From Chloroflexus islandicus (lineage in GTDB: Bacteria; Chloroflexota; Chloroflexia; Chloroflexales; Chloroflexaceae): a stretch of DNA of 64,000 nt. A program made the translations under genes and the position numbers. A model generated the notes under the pieces. The model was not told where the DNA came from, did not search any database, and saw only the letters and a list, made by a program, of their open reading frames with translations. Location: positions 1-64,000 of the forward strand of contig NZ_LWQS01000082.1 of the NCBI RefSeq assembly GCF_001650695.1. Reading direction: 5' to 3'. Of the stretch, positions 41,427 to 50,896 are shown piece by piece. Position 1 is the first letter of the stretch. The number at the start of each line of letters is the position of its first letter.

Positions 41427-42419
41427 ATGATCGAGGCAATTTCACCCAACCAGATCGAGCGCATTGTCACCCGCATCCTGCCGGGGGCGCGGGTGCGCGA
41501 TGCTGCACCGCTTGGCGCGCGGAGCCTGCTGGTCACGCTCAGCGACCGGCAGCTTGTGCTCCGCCTGCCGGCTGGCGTCGATCGCTGGGCCGGCGAAGCG
41601 CTGCAAACCGAGGCGCTCGCGCTGCGCGCGCTGCAAGCCGAGATCGACGTGCCGCTGCCGAGTGTGATCGGTGAAGCCGCTGCCAGTGGCGACGACCCGC
41701 CGGCACTTGCCTTGAGCTACCTTGCCGGCACGCCGTTGTCCGAGATCATCGCCGCCATTGATGAAGAGTCACGCTTTGCGATTGGGCAGGCGCTGGCGCG
41801 CGTCATGGCGCGCGTGCATAGCTATCTGGCCCCGTCCTACGGCCAGTTGCGCGCCGAAGCCTTGCCGGCTCCCGCCGAACAACCGGCCATGCTAGATGCC
41901 GATGTCGCCTACCTGCGCGAGCGGGTAGCAGCGGCAGCGGCTGATGCCGTCGCGCAAGGCAGCCTCACCGCCAAACAGCGCGAGTGGCTGCAAGGCCGCC
42001 TCGCCGGTTGGATCACGACCACTGGACGCCCGGCCTGTCTCGTCCACGGCGACCTCCACCCTCGCCGGATCATCGTCCGCCGGCGTGAACGCGACTGGCG
42101 GCTGGTTGGCGTGGTCGGTTGGGGATTCGCCCAAACATGGCGTCCGGCGTGGGATCACGCCACCCTCCACCTCAACTTTGCCGACCCTGAGTATTTCGGC
42201 TTGCGCGCCGGGTATGGAGTGGCCTACGACGAAACCACCGACCGCTGCTACGATCAGGTGCGCGAGTTTGCGCTTTTACCCTACCGGCTGGCCCTCTTAC
42301 TTGAGCGCGAGCGGGCCGATCTCGCGCTTGCCATCGCCGATCAGCTTGATCAGGTGCATGCGCCGCCAGTGATTGCCACCCCTGATGAACCAATAGATGG
42401 AGTGCAGAGCAATGAATAA
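41427..42419 (+). CDS. APH-fold (aminoglycoside phosphotransferase-like) protein with degenerate active site
   Basis: About 330 residues from the ATG at 41427 (an ATG at 41403 is also in frame). The overall pattern is that of the APH/choline-kinase fold: an N-lobe with LLVTLSDRQLVLRLPAG, a hinge with LALSYLAGTPLSEII, and a C-lobe catalytic loop ACLVHGDLHPRRIIV. The catalytic Asp of HGD is kept. The following metal-binding Asn (HGDxxxxN) is Arg, and the second-metal Asp of the usual V-I-D-W is Gly (GVVGWGF). Catalysis is therefore doubtful. It sits between gcvPA and gcvPB, overlapping gcvPB by 8 bases, so it is cotranscribed with the glycine cleavage genes. Its role is unknown, possibly regulatory or scaffolding. 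Confidence 0.75.
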   Translation: MIEAISPNQIERIVTRILPGARVRDAAPLGARSLLVTLSDRQLVLRLPAGVDRWAGEALQTEALALRALQAEIDVPLPSVIGEAAASGDDPPALALSYLAGTPLSEIIAAIDEESRFAIGQALARVMARVHSYLAPSYGQLRAEALPAPAEQPAMLDADVAYLRERVAAAAADAVAQGSLTAKQREWLQGRLAGWITTTGRPACLVHGDLHPRRIIVRRRERDWRLVGVVGWGFAQTWRPAWDHATLHLNFADPEYFGLRAGYGVAYDETTDRCYDQVREFALLPYRLALLLERERADLALAIADQLDQVHAPPVIATPDEPIDGVQSNE

Positions 42420-43890
42420 CGAAGAACCGCCTATTTTTACGTACTCGCAGCCGGGCAAAATCGGCGCCAATCTGCCGGCTGCCGGCGTTGAAACCACGCC
42501 GCTGCCCTCCGAGCTGTTGCGCCAAGATGATCTGGCCGGCTTTCCCGAATTGACCGAGCCGGAAGTCATTCGCCACTTTACCCGCATCAGCCAGCGCAAC
42601 TATTCGATCGACACCGGCTTCTACCCGCTAGGGTCGTGTACGATGAAGTACAATCCCAAGCTGCACGAAGAAGCCGCCCGCCTGCCCGGCTTTGCCGCCG
42701 CGCACCCGCTGCAAGATGAGGAATTGAGCCAAGGCGCGCTGCAATTGATGTATGAATTGCAAAGCTACCTTGGCGAGATCAGCGGCTTTGATGCAGTCAG
42801 CCTGCAACCCGCCGCCGGCGCGCAAGGCGAACTAACCGGTATTCTGGTTTTCCGGGCCTATCACCATGATCGCGGCGACACCCAGCGCACCGAAGTGCTG
42901 GTGCCCGACTCGGCCCACGGCACTAATCCGGCCACCGCGGCCATGGTTGGCTTGAAGGTCATCGAGCTAAAGAGCGACGCGCGCGGCAATGTTGACCTCG
43001 ACGACCTCAAAGCCAAACTCTCGCCACGCACCGCCGGCATGATGCTGACCAACCCCAACACGCTAGGGTTGTTTGAAGAGCACATCGTCGAAATCTGCCG
43101 CCTCGTTCACGAAGCCGGCGGTCTTATGTACGGCGACGGCGCTAACTTCAACGCCATCCTCGGCATCGCCAAACCGGGTGAACTAGGGTTCGACTTCATG
43201 CACTACAACCTGCACAAGACCTTCACCACCCCGCACGGCGGCGGCGGCCCCGGTTCAGGCGCAGTCGGTTGCACCGCCGCGCTCGCACCGTACCTGCCCG
43301 GCCCCCGTGTGCGCCGGCGCGACGATGGCACATACGAGTTCTTCACCCCCGAAAAGAGCATTGGCCGGATGAAAGCCTTCCACGGCAACTTCGGCATGCT
43401 GGTGCGGGCATGGACATACATCCGCTCGATGGGAGCCGCCGGGTTGCGCGCTGTCAGCGAAACGGCGGTGCTGAACGCCAACTACGTGCGGGTCATGCTG
43501 AAGGATATCTATCCGCAGGCGATCGATCGCATCTGCATGCACGAAGTGGTGTTGCGCGGCCTGATTGCCGGCGCGCCCAAAGATGTGCGCACGCTCGATA
43601 TTGCCAAGCGGCTGATCGACTACGGCTTCCACCCGCCGACGATCTACTTCCCGCTGATCGTGCCGGAAGCGCTGATGATCGAACCAACCGAAACTGAGAG
43701 CAAGCAGACGCTCGATCGCTTCATCGCCACGATGCGCCAGATTGCCGGCGAAGCGGTCGAGACGCCGGACGTATTGCACGCCGCGCCGACCAAAGCGCCG
43801 GTGCGCCGGTTGGATGAAGTGCGCGCCGCTCGCCAGCCGATTTTACGCTACGACGCTGAGGCGATCAGCCGCTTACAAACGGCTTCGTAG
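42412..43890 (+). CDS. gcvPB: Glycine dehydrogenase (decarboxylating) subunit 2
   Basis: The 492-residue protein is the C-terminal half of the split glycine decarboxylase. The PLP-binding Lys269 lies in HYNLHKTFTTPHGGGGPGSG. Further signatures are YPLGSCTMKYNPK, LQPAAGAQGELTG, DSAHGTNPATA and DGANFNAI. The ATG at 42412 overlaps the end of the APH-like gene. The operon is complete for T, H and P; the L protein (dihydrolipoyl dehydrogenase) is not here. A hairpin at 43917-43953 follows. Confidence 0.96.
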   Translation: MNNEEPPIFTYSQPGKIGANLPAAGVETTPLPSELLRQDDLAGFPELTEPEVIRHFTRISQRNYSIDTGFYPLGSCTMKYNPKLHEEAARLPGFAAAHPLQDEELSQGALQLMYELQSYLGEISGFDAVSLQPAAGAQGELTGILVFRAYHHDRGDTQRTEVLVPDSAHGTNPATAAMVGLKVIELKSDARGNVDLDDLKAKLSPRTAGMMLTNPNTLGLFEEHIVEICRLVHEAGGLMYGDGANFNAILGIAKPGELGFDFMHYNLHKTFTTPHGGGGPGSGAVGCTAALAPYLPGPRVRRRDDGTYEFFTPEKSIGRMKAFHGNFGMLVRAWTYIRSMGAAGLRAVSETAVLNANYVRVMLKDIYPQAIDRICMHEVVLRGLIAGAPKDVRTLDIAKRLIDYGFHPPTIYFPLIVPEALMIEPTETESKQTLDRFIATMRQIAGEAVETPDVLHAAPTKAPVRRLDEVRAARQPILRYDAEAISRLQTAS

Positions 43891-43916
43891 AATAGTTGCA
43901 ACCTTCTTGGGCAAGC

Positions 43917-43953
43917 CTACCAGAGCGTCGCACGCTAGGCGACGCTCCGGTAG
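43917..43953. terminator. Hairpin terminator of the glycine cleavage operon
   Basis: CTACCAGAGCGTCG and CGACGCTCCGGTAG form 14-base arms with one mismatch and a 9-base loop, 27 bases after the gcvPB stop. GGCGGTTT follows. Confidence 0.6.
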
Positions 43954-44111
43954 GGCGGTTTCAGAACCAAATATCAATGAAAAGGAAGCCACCCCCTCGC
44001 CAAGCGAAGCGCAGCACAGTATAATATCGTACAGATGAAGAGTCGCCTGTTTTGCAGAATATCCCGCCGCTTTGCTCTCTTGGCGGGCGCCATAGTCGTA
44101 GGGAAATGGCT

Positions 44112-44801
44112 ATGAGTCTCTACCGCAGCCGCCACGTCGCGGCCCGTTTCATGCCGGCCCTGTTTCGGATCTTTGTCCGGCTTTATGTACGGCCGCGAGT
44201 CGAAGGAGTTGAACATATTCCCCACGAGGGAGCCTTCATTATTGCCTCAAATCATGCCAGCCATGCCGACACGGCCGTCATTTATACTGTCTTGCCGCGC
44301 GAAGTGCGCCCCCGCTTCGTTGCTGCCGCCGCGCAAGACTACTTTTTTCGCGGTGGAATGATGCAGTTCCTTTCGCGCATTTTGTTTAATGCCATTCCGA
44401 TCGCCCGCGACCGGCGCGGCGGCCAAGACCCGCTACGGCACGCGGCGCGCGCGCTGCGCGAAGGCTATGCCCTTTTGCTCTTCCCCGAAGGCACGCGCAG
44501 CAAAACCGGCGAAATTGGCCCCTTCCGCAGCGGTGTAGGCCGCCTGATCGCCGAATTTCCCGGCACGCCGGTCATTCCTACGTATGTCGGCGGTACCAAT
44601 CGTGTTATGCCAAAAGGCAAAGTTCTTCCACGACCCTACAAAGTCACCGTGCGTTTTGGCGAACCGCTGTATCTCAAAGCGCATCCGAAACTGCGCGCGA
44701 CATGGCAAACCGCCGCCGATGAGGTGCGCGAGGCGATTATCCAACTCAGCGGAACAGCGCCGGCCCATAGCATTGACACGTCATTCGATCAGGATACGTG
44801 A
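44112..44801 (+). CDS. 1-acyl-sn-glycerol-3-phosphate acyltransferase-like (PlsC family)
   Basis: The protein has 229 residues. The acyltransferase box I NHASHAD has His48 and Asp53. Box III FPEGTRSKTGEIGPFRSG and box IV VIPTYVGGTNRVMP are present. An N-terminal amphipathic or hydrophobic segment suggests a membrane-associated enzyme that adds a fatty acyl chain to lysophosphatidate or a similar lysolipid. The ATG at 44112 is 8 bases after AGGGA; the ATG at 44106 is possible. Its stop lies 83 bases before the hybrid kinase start. The exact acceptor is not established. Confidence 0.85.
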   Translation: MSLYRSRHVAARFMPALFRIFVRLYVRPRVEGVEHIPHEGAFIIASNHASHADTAVIYTVLPREVRPRFVAAAAQDYFFRGGMMQFLSRILFNAIPIARDRRGGQDPLRHAARALREGYALLLFPEGTRSKTGEIGPFRSGVGRLIAEFPGTPVIPTYVGGTNRVMPKGKVLPRPYKVTVRFGEPLYLKAHPKLRATWQTAADEVREAIIQLSGTAPAHSIDTSFDQDT

Positions 44802-44884
44802 TGGGCCAGTATGTAGCATGGATGGATCGGCAACGATCGGCGCGAATCTCATCTCACGATAGGTTCGAATCGGGAGCAAACATT

Positions 44885-47485
44885 ATGGATGCTTTCACCG
44901 ATCCATCCTCTCCAAGCACCGAGCGGATGCGGCAACATACCGCGCAATTGCTGCGCTTCCTGATCTGGCTCGCCCTCCTTTCCGTCATAGGCTATACCGT
45001 ATTGAGCCCGATTGACCCGTCGCTCATGCCGCAGCGCCTGATCATTGTCGCGCCTCTGATAGCGGCGCTCCTTGCGGCATTCTGGCTCTTGCGCCAGCAA
45101 CGGGTTTGGCAAGCAAGTCTGCTCGTCATTAGTTCATTGTGGCTGACATTAACCGGCTCAGCGGCGATCAGCGGCGGTATTCTTGCGCCAGCCTTCGCAG
45201 CATTGCCCATCGTCGTGGTGATGACCGGCATGCTCTTCGGGCAACGAGGTACATGGATCGTTGCGATCCTTTCAGTCGCGACCGGCGTCATCTTTACGTT
45301 GTTTGCCGATCGGCTGCCCCAACCGCCAATCCCTCACTCGCGACTGTCGTGGTCTGTCACCTATACGTTGTATCTCCTACTCTCGGCATACATCATCAAT
45401 CAGCTCATCAGTCATTTTCGCCAGTCATTACATGACACCGATAAAGAACTCAATGAACGGCGCACGGTCGAAAAGCAACTCCGCGATTCGGAAGAGAAGC
45501 TGGCCCGGCTTTTCGACTCGGCGCCGTTTGCGATGTTGATCGTGCGGATCAACGATGAACTCATCCTGAATGCGAATGCAGCCTGCCGCGAATTTTTTGA
45601 GTTGAGCAGCGAACAGATTATCAAGCAACCCATCCGTAGGCTTAGCCGGTCACAATTGTCCGAGCGATGGCCGGCTATCGCTGAAGCGTTAGAAAAGCAG
45701 GGAACGATCAGCGGTGTCGAATTTAGTTTTCAGCGAAATGATCGCGCCCCCGGCTTTGCCCAACTGGCGGCTGAGCTGATTGAGTTGCCCGAAGGTCTCT
45801 GCGCTGTGGTCGCGTTTCAAGACGTGACCCCGCTGCGCTATGCCAACGAGCGCCTTGCCGAACTCGCTGCGCGGCAAGAACAGTTGGCAACCTTAGCCCG
45901 CGAAGCACTGGCAAATACTGACCTCAACACCCTGTTTGCCACCGCTGCTGAACAAACGGCGCAAACGCTCCGCCTTAGCGGGATCGAGCTGGTGGAACTC
46001 GATCTCGATCGTCAGCCGTGTGTACGCGCAAAATGGGGCAATGCGCCTGAGGAACTGCTACCATCTGAGGTGTTCCGCGACCTTCCCAATGATCATCCCG
46101 GCTGGAACCGGCTGCCGCCAAGCTTGGCTGAACGGATCGGCGGTATGGCTATGTATGGCGCCGGTATGCCTATTCGCGGGAACGAGCGACTGTTCGGCGT
46201 GCTACTGGCATACGCGCAGCATCCATTAGATACCGAGGCTATTTTCTTTCTGCGCGGTGTCGCCAATGTGCTTGCGGTAGCGATTGAACGCTTTAACGCC
46301 GAACAAGAACGGCGCCGGATCGAGACCCAGATGCTGCAAACGCAAAAACTCGAAAGTCTTGGCTTGCTGGCTGGTGGTATTGCCCACGATTTTAACAATT
46401 TGCTGACCGGTATTATGGGCCATACCAGCCTTGCCTTGCTCGATCTGCCGTCTAACCACGAATTGCAACCCCATCTCGCAGCCATCAATCAGGCTTCCCA
46501 ACGAGCCGCTGAATTGTGCAGCCAACTGCTCGCCTACGCTGGCCGTGGCCAACGTTCACTCGAATCCGTTGACCTCTCGGCGCTCGTGCACGAAATGGGC
46601 AATATCTTGCGCCTACCGGCCAACCGTAGCGGTCAAGTCACGCTTACCTACGATCTAGCGTCTGATTTGCCAGCAATTGTGGTCGAAGCCAGCCAGATCC
46701 GGCAAATCGTGCTCAATCTGATCACCAACGCGATTGAAGCCATTGGCGAACGCAGCGGCACGGTTACTATTAGTACCGGCGTAACCACCCTTACCGCAAC
46801 GGATCTGCGTCGCTTGAACTTAACACCAAGCATTGCGCCGGGCAAATACGTCACCCTCACTGTCAGCGATACCGGGATTGGGATGGACGAATCAACCCAA
46901 CGCCGTATCTTTGACCCTTTCTTCAGCACAAAACCGAAAGGTCACGGGTTAGGGTTAGCTGCCGTGCAAGGCATCGTGCGCCGCCATCACGGCGCTATCC
47001 GGGTCGAGAGCACGCCGGGTCTAGGCTCGACGTTTACCGTTTACCTGCAAGCCGCAAATACCGCAACCCCGGCGCTGACTGCGGCTGCGACAGCGCCCAT
47101 TATCTTGACCGGCACCGCATTGATTGTTGATGACGATGCAGCAGTGCGCGGAACCATCACCCGCATCCTCGAACGAGCCGGTATGGTGACACTCGAAGCG
47201 GCTGACGGGCGCACTGCTTTGTCCCTACTGAGCGAATCAGCGATGAATATTGATATCGTCTTGGTTGATCTGGCAATACCCGGTATGAATGGTCTCGAAC
47301 TGCTTGAAGCCATTCGCCGCCAGTTGCCGTGTCTGCCGGTGTTGCTGATGAGCGGCAACGCCGAACAGATTACTAACAACCCACTGCCGATCAACCAATA
47401 TACTGACTTCCTGCCCAAACCGTACCGTTCACGTGACTTGCTCGAAAAGCTCAGCCTCCTGCTGCAACGGACAACGATTCGTTAA
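44885..47485 (+). CDS. Hybrid sensor histidine kinase (TM-PAS-HisKA-HATPase-REC)
   Basis: The protein has 866 residues. About six transmembrane helices lie in residues 20-195, followed by a coiled coil and a PAS domain (about 215-330, LARLFDSAPFAMLIV). A GAF-like region is at about 340-470. The HisKA domain has His501 in GGIAHDFNNLL. The ATPase domain is at about 600-735 (VSDTGIGMD, KGHGLGLA). The receiver is at about 750-865 with acceptor Asp795 in VLVDLAIPGMNG. It resembles the kinase at 3970-7086 from the HisKA domain onward. GGGAG lies 9 bases before the ATG at 44885; the longer frame starting at 44798 is not favoured. No cognate output gene is adjacent. Confidence 0.9.
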   Translation: MDAFTDPSSPSTERMRQHTAQLLRFLIWLALLSVIGYTVLSPIDPSLMPQRLIIVAPLIAALLAAFWLLRQQRVWQASLLVISSLWLTLTGSAAISGGILAPAFAALPIVVVMTGMLFGQRGTWIVAILSVATGVIFTLFADRLPQPPIPHSRLSWSVTYTLYLLLSAYIINQLISHFRQSLHDTDKELNERRTVEKQLRDSEEKLARLFDSAPFAMLIVRINDELILNANAACREFFELSSEQIIKQPIRRLSRSQLSERWPAIAEALEKQGTISGVEFSFQRNDRAPGFAQLAAELIELPEGLCAVVAFQDVTPLRYANERLAELAARQEQLATLAREALANTDLNTLFATAAEQTAQTLRLSGIELVELDLDRQPCVRAKWGNAPEELLPSEVFRDLPNDHPGWNRLPPSLAERIGGMAMYGAGMPIRGNERLFGVLLAYAQHPLDTEAIFFLRGVANVLAVAIERFNAEQERRRIETQMLQTQKLESLGLLAGGIAHDFNNLLTGIMGHTSLALLDLPSNHELQPHLAAINQASQRAAELCSQLLAYAGRGQRSLESVDLSALVHEMGNILRLPANRSGQVTLTYDLASDLPAIVVEASQIRQIVLNLITNAIEAIGERSGTVTISTGVTTLTATDLRRLNLTPSIAPGKYVTLTVSDTGIGMDESTQRRIFDPFFSTKPKGHGLGLAAVQGIVRRHHGAIRVESTPGLGSTFTVYLQAANTATPALTAAATAPIILTGTALIVDDDAAVRGTITRILERAGMVTLEAADGRTALSLLSESAMNIDIVLVDLAIPGMNGLELLEAIRRQLPCLPVLLMSGNAEQITNNPLPINQYTDFLPKPYRSRDLLEKLSLLLQRTTIR

Positions 47486-47504
47486 TAGGTACAACCGCTC
47501 GCCA

Positions 47505-47850
47505 GTGGCATTGCGAGCCGCCGGAGGCGGCAAAGCAATCTCCTCCTTCAGCGAACCACATGCCTGAGTGGTTTCCTTTCGCTCTTGGGGGAGATTGCTT
47601 CGCCTCGCTCCGCTCGGCTCGCAATGACAAGCTGGAAGCGGCGCTTCCCCAAAAAACCCTTCGCGCTCTTTGCGCCCTTCGCACCTCTGCGTTTGAATCC
47701 TCTGGGCCTTTGCTCGCTTTACGGCTTTACCCCTCCCCCGCTGGGGGAGGGGTTGGGGGTGGGGGCACCATCACCGCTCGGCGCGCCATGACAGGCTAGG
47801 ATGTCATTGCGAGGGCGCGCAGCGCCCGAAGCAATCTCCTTCTTCAGCGA
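47505..47850. repeat. Repeat field between convergent kinase and ligase genes
   Basis: CATTGCGAGCCGCC...AAGCAATCTCC, GGGAGATTGCTTCGCC...CTCGCAATGACA and TGTCATTGCGAGGGCGCGCA...GAAGCAATCTCC halves alternate. In the middle are the CTTCGCACCTCTGCGTTTGAATCC block and a CCCCTCCCCCGCTGGGGGAGGGG hairpin (abridged: CTCCCCCGCTGGGGGAG). No gene is seen in 47486-47886. Confidence 0.85.
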
Positions 47851-47886
47851 ACGACTTGTCTGAGCGGATCCTTCCCGCTACAACGA

Positions 47887-49881
47887 TCATCCGCTTCCGC
47901 GATTGGCCGTCTCAGCCAACACGCGCGCCAGATCGACAAAAAACTGGAGTGACTCAGGATTGCGCAGTGAATCGGGATTGGCCGCCCGCTCGACCGGCAC
48001 ACCCATCAGAATCTTCTTCACCGGCACCTCTAGCTTCTTGCCGCTGAGCGTGAGTGGCACGGCTGCGATTTGGAAGATATCGTCAGGCACATGGCGCGGC
48101 GAGAGCGCAGTGCGGATCGCGTGCTTGATCCGCTGCCGCAGCGCATCGTCGAGGGTTACACCCTCGCGCAAGACGACGAAGAGCGGCATATACGAACGCC
48201 CGCCGAGACCTTCCAGATCGATCACCAAACTATCCAGTACTTCAGGGATGGTCTCGACAGCGCGGTAGATCTCGCTGGTGCCCATGCGAATGCCTTGCCG
48301 GTTGATTGTGCTATCCGAACGGCCATAGATCACGATCCCGCCCCGCTCGTTGATCACGATCCAGTCACCGTGTCGCCAGACACCGGGATAATGCTCGAAG
48401 TAGCTAGCCTTGTAGCGAGCGTTATCGGGATCGTTCCAGAAATAGATCGGCATCGATGGCATAGGCACCGTGATCACCAGTTCACCCATCACGCCGATCA
48501 CGCTGTGGCCGTCGGTATCGTAGGCTTCGGCCTTGCAACCGAGAATGCGGCACTGAATCTCGCCGCTATACACCGGCAAGAGCGGGCAACCGCCGACAAA
48601 GCCGCTGCAAACGTCGGTGCCGCCGCTGTACGACACCAGCCAGACATCGCGCTTGATATGGTCGTAGACCCACTCAAACCCTTCCGGCGGCAACGGCGAA
48701 CCAGTCGAGCCGATCGATTTGATTGAGCTGAGATCAAACTGCGCCCCCGGCTCAATCCCGCTCTTCATCAGTGCGATGATGTAGCCGGCGCTGGTGCCGA
48801 AATAGCGCATCTTGGTCTGCTCGGCCAACCGCCACAACACTCCCATATCAGGGTAAGCCGGACTACCGTCGTACAAAATCGGAATAGCGCCGACCAACAA
48901 ACCGCCGATCAAGAAGTTCCACATCATCCAGCCGGTCGTGGTGTACCAAAAGAAGGGATCACCGGGCCGCATGTCGAAATGGAGGTCGAGCGACTTGATA
49001 TGTTCGAGCAGAATCCCGCCTTGGCTATGCACAATCGGCTTCGGCAAGCCAGTGGTGCCGGAAGAATAGAGCACCCACAGCGGCGCATTAAACTCGACCG
49101 GCGTAAATGTCAATTCAGCCGGCGTCTGCACCGCTTCTTCCCAGCGCAACAGCGGGCCGCGCAGACCGGTTGGCTCCGCCGCCGGATCGAGGTACGAAAT
49201 AAAGATGGTCAGCTCGACACTGGGCAACGCCGCCTGAATCGCCGCCACTTCCGCCCGGCGATCAAACGGCTTGCCGCCGTACTGGTAGCCGTCAATGGCG
49301 ATCAACACCTTCGGCGCAATCTGGCTAAACCGGTCAATGACGCTAGGGCTGCCAAAATCGGGCGAACAACTCGACCAGATCGCGCCAAGGCTGGCGGTGG
49401 CCAGACAGCCGATCAGCGCATGGGGAGTATTGGGCACATACGCCACCACCCGATCCCCCGGCCCCACCCCGGCATTGCGCAATGTCTGCGCCAGCGCCGC
49501 CGTCTGCGCGCGCAATGCCTCCCAGCTTAGCGGGGTTGGCGCGTGCCGTTCCGATGCTACAATCACCGCCGGACGGTCGGGCGTAGCGTGGCGGAAGGCA
49601 TGCTCGGCATAGTTGATCTGAGCGCCGGTAAACCAACGCGCCCCCGGCATCTCGCGGCTTGACAAGACTGCTGTGTAGGGAGTATAGGACTTGATCTGGT
49701 AATACTCCCACAACGCCGCCCAAAACGCTTCCAATTCCTCAACCGACCAGCGGTAGAGGCTATCGTAATCGGTGAAGTGCAACCCATGCCGCTGCTCAAG
49801 CCAGCGCATAAACGCGCGCATGGTGCAGTTTTCACGCAATTCCGCCGGCGGTTCCCACAACAAACGTGGCGCGGTGGTCAT
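47887..49881 (-). CDS. Acetoacetate-CoA ligase (acetoacetyl-CoA synthetase)
   Basis: The 664-residue protein is an ANL-superfamily adenylate-forming enzyme that activates acetoacetate with ATP and CoA. The AMP-binding P-loop is YSSGTTGLPKPIVHSQGG. The N-terminal part (WEPPAELRENCTMRAFMRWLE and WFTGAQINYAEH) and the SPDFGSPSVIDRFSQI block match acetoacetyl-CoA synthetases rather than acetyl-CoA synthetases. The C-terminal GGIVIYGRSDSTINRQGIRM hinge and the LSGKKLEVPVKKIL lysine segment are complete. GGAGG precedes the ATG. It could link ketone-body or PHB-type carbon to central metabolism; no partner gene is adjacent. Confidence 0.9.
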   Translation of the reverse strand: MTTAPRLLWEPPAELRENCTMRAFMRWLEQRHGLHFTDYDSLYRWSVEELEAFWAALWEYYQIKSYTPYTAVLSSREMPGARWFTGAQINYAEHAFRHATPDRPAVIVASERHAPTPLSWEALRAQTAALAQTLRNAGVGPGDRVVAYVPNTPHALIGCLATASLGAIWSSCSPDFGSPSVIDRFSQIAPKVLIAIDGYQYGGKPFDRRAEVAAIQAALPSVELTIFISYLDPAAEPTGLRGPLLRWEEAVQTPAELTFTPVEFNAPLWVLYSSGTTGLPKPIVHSQGGILLEHIKSLDLHFDMRPGDPFFWYTTTGWMMWNFLIGGLLVGAIPILYDGSPAYPDMGVLWRLAEQTKMRYFGTSAGYIIALMKSGIEPGAQFDLSSIKSIGSTGSPLPPEGFEWVYDHIKRDVWLVSYSGGTDVCSGFVGGCPLLPVYSGEIQCRILGCKAEAYDTDGHSVIGVMGELVITVPMPSMPIYFWNDPDNARYKASYFEHYPGVWRHGDWIVINERGGIVIYGRSDSTINRQGIRMGTSEIYRAVETIPEVLDSLVIDLEGLGGRSYMPLFVVLREGVTLDDALRQRIKHAIRTALSPRHVPDDIFQIAAVPLTLSGKKLEVPVKKILMGVPVERAANPDSLRNPESLQFFVDLARVLAETANRGSG

Positions 49882-49917
49882 CGTTGGCCTCCGTTTCGCA
49901 TGTGTCAGCTACTCCTT

Positions 49918-50240
49918 GTTATTGCAAGGGCTTGCACTCATATAATAACGCAGGGCGCAGCGCCCGCAGCAAGCCCCCGCAAGCCCGCCACGCATCCCCT
50001 CACCGCTCCGCTCGGCTCGCACTGACACCGGGTACCTCTTGTCATTGCGAGGGAGTAGCGGCCCCCAGCCACGCTGGGTCCACCCGACCGCAGCAAGCCC
50101 CCGCGAGAGCAGCACACACCCCCTCACCGGGAATTGACACAGCACCCTCATCCGCCGGGCCAATCCGTGCCCCCTTGCCCATCCATCCCGCCAAAGCGGG
50201 AGCTTGCTTCGCCTCGCTCTGCTCGGCTCGCACTAACAAA
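49918..50240. repeat. Divergent CATTGCGAG-type repeats
   Basis: Copies such as TTGTTATTGCAAGGGCTTGC, CTCGGCTCGCACTGACA, TGTCATTGCGAGGGAGTAGC and GGAGCTTGCTTCGCCTCGC...CTCGCACTAACA carry changed cores (GCAAGC in place of GCAATC, GCACTGACA in place of GCAATGACA). They mark an older or diverging sub-family. Nothing else is seen between the ligase gene and 50254. Confidence 0.75.
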
Positions 50241-50254
50241 GGTGAGCGACGGCG

Positions 50255-50503
50255 CTATTCTTCTTTCTGGCGCGGATCAAACACGACCACATCGCGCACC
50301 CCATACGTCAGGTAAAACGGCGCACCATCAGGACCGAGATCCTTGTCTTCATAGCCCGGACTAAGAATCTCAACCACTACTGCTGGTATAAGCTCAATTG
50401 CCTCATCACTGTCGGGAGGCTCCGCGCAGAAGATGGCTAAATCAGATTGACCGGGTGCGTGACATAGAGCCTTGCCAAAAGTACGCTCACGGATAGCACG
50501 TCT
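50255..50503 (-). pseudogene. 3' fragment of an Uma2 (DUF820) family gene
   Basis: The minus-strand reading from 50503 down to a TAG at 50255 encodes, among others, CHAPGQSDLAIFCAEPP, then IELIPAVVVEILSPGYEDKD, then YLTYGVRDVVVFDPRQKEE. The EIxPAVVVEILSPG...KD and YxxxGVxxVxxxDP elements are typical of Uma2 proteins, restriction-endonuclease-like proteins common in Chloroflexota and cyanobacteria. There is no start codon or N-terminal third, and the usual C-terminus after the DPRQ segment is missing, so this is a remnant. Confidence 0.65.
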
Positions 50504-50731
50504 TCAACCAACATGCCCGCCGCTGTCTTCCCTATCGGTTATCGCAAGCCACTAACGCGGCGAAACCATCTCCAGCTACTCGCGCCAGCCACGCCGCTCA
50601 AGCGATACGCTACACCTGTCCTACGCCACATGATGCCCCGACAGATGAAATTGTAGTTGACAGATCAGCATGCCGTCAAACCGCTTGCCTTCACGTCGTG
50701 AGACCGGGGATTGGCGCTAGCCGGGTGAGGG
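50504..50731. other. Stretch without recognised features
   Basis: Between the Uma2 remnant and the conserved block upstream of the decayed fibre cassette no coding frame with recognisable sequence, repeat or hairpin stands out. Confidence 0.4.
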
Positions 50732-50896
50732 CGTTTAGAGGACGCTGGCTTGATATGCTTGATCACAACGGTTCTTACCATCGGCATCAGGCAGTGGAAC
50801 GTCACGCAACGCCGCGTGAGCCAGCGGGCGAATTGCGCCGAGCGGCACGTCCGTATTGTTCTTATCCAAACACCATCCTGAAAGGAGAACGCACCG

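Noticed and set aside
44850-44880. tRNA T-arm-like GGTTCGAATC
   Set aside because: No acceptor stem, anticodon arm or D-arm pairing could be built around it; it is simply the leader of the hybrid kinase gene.
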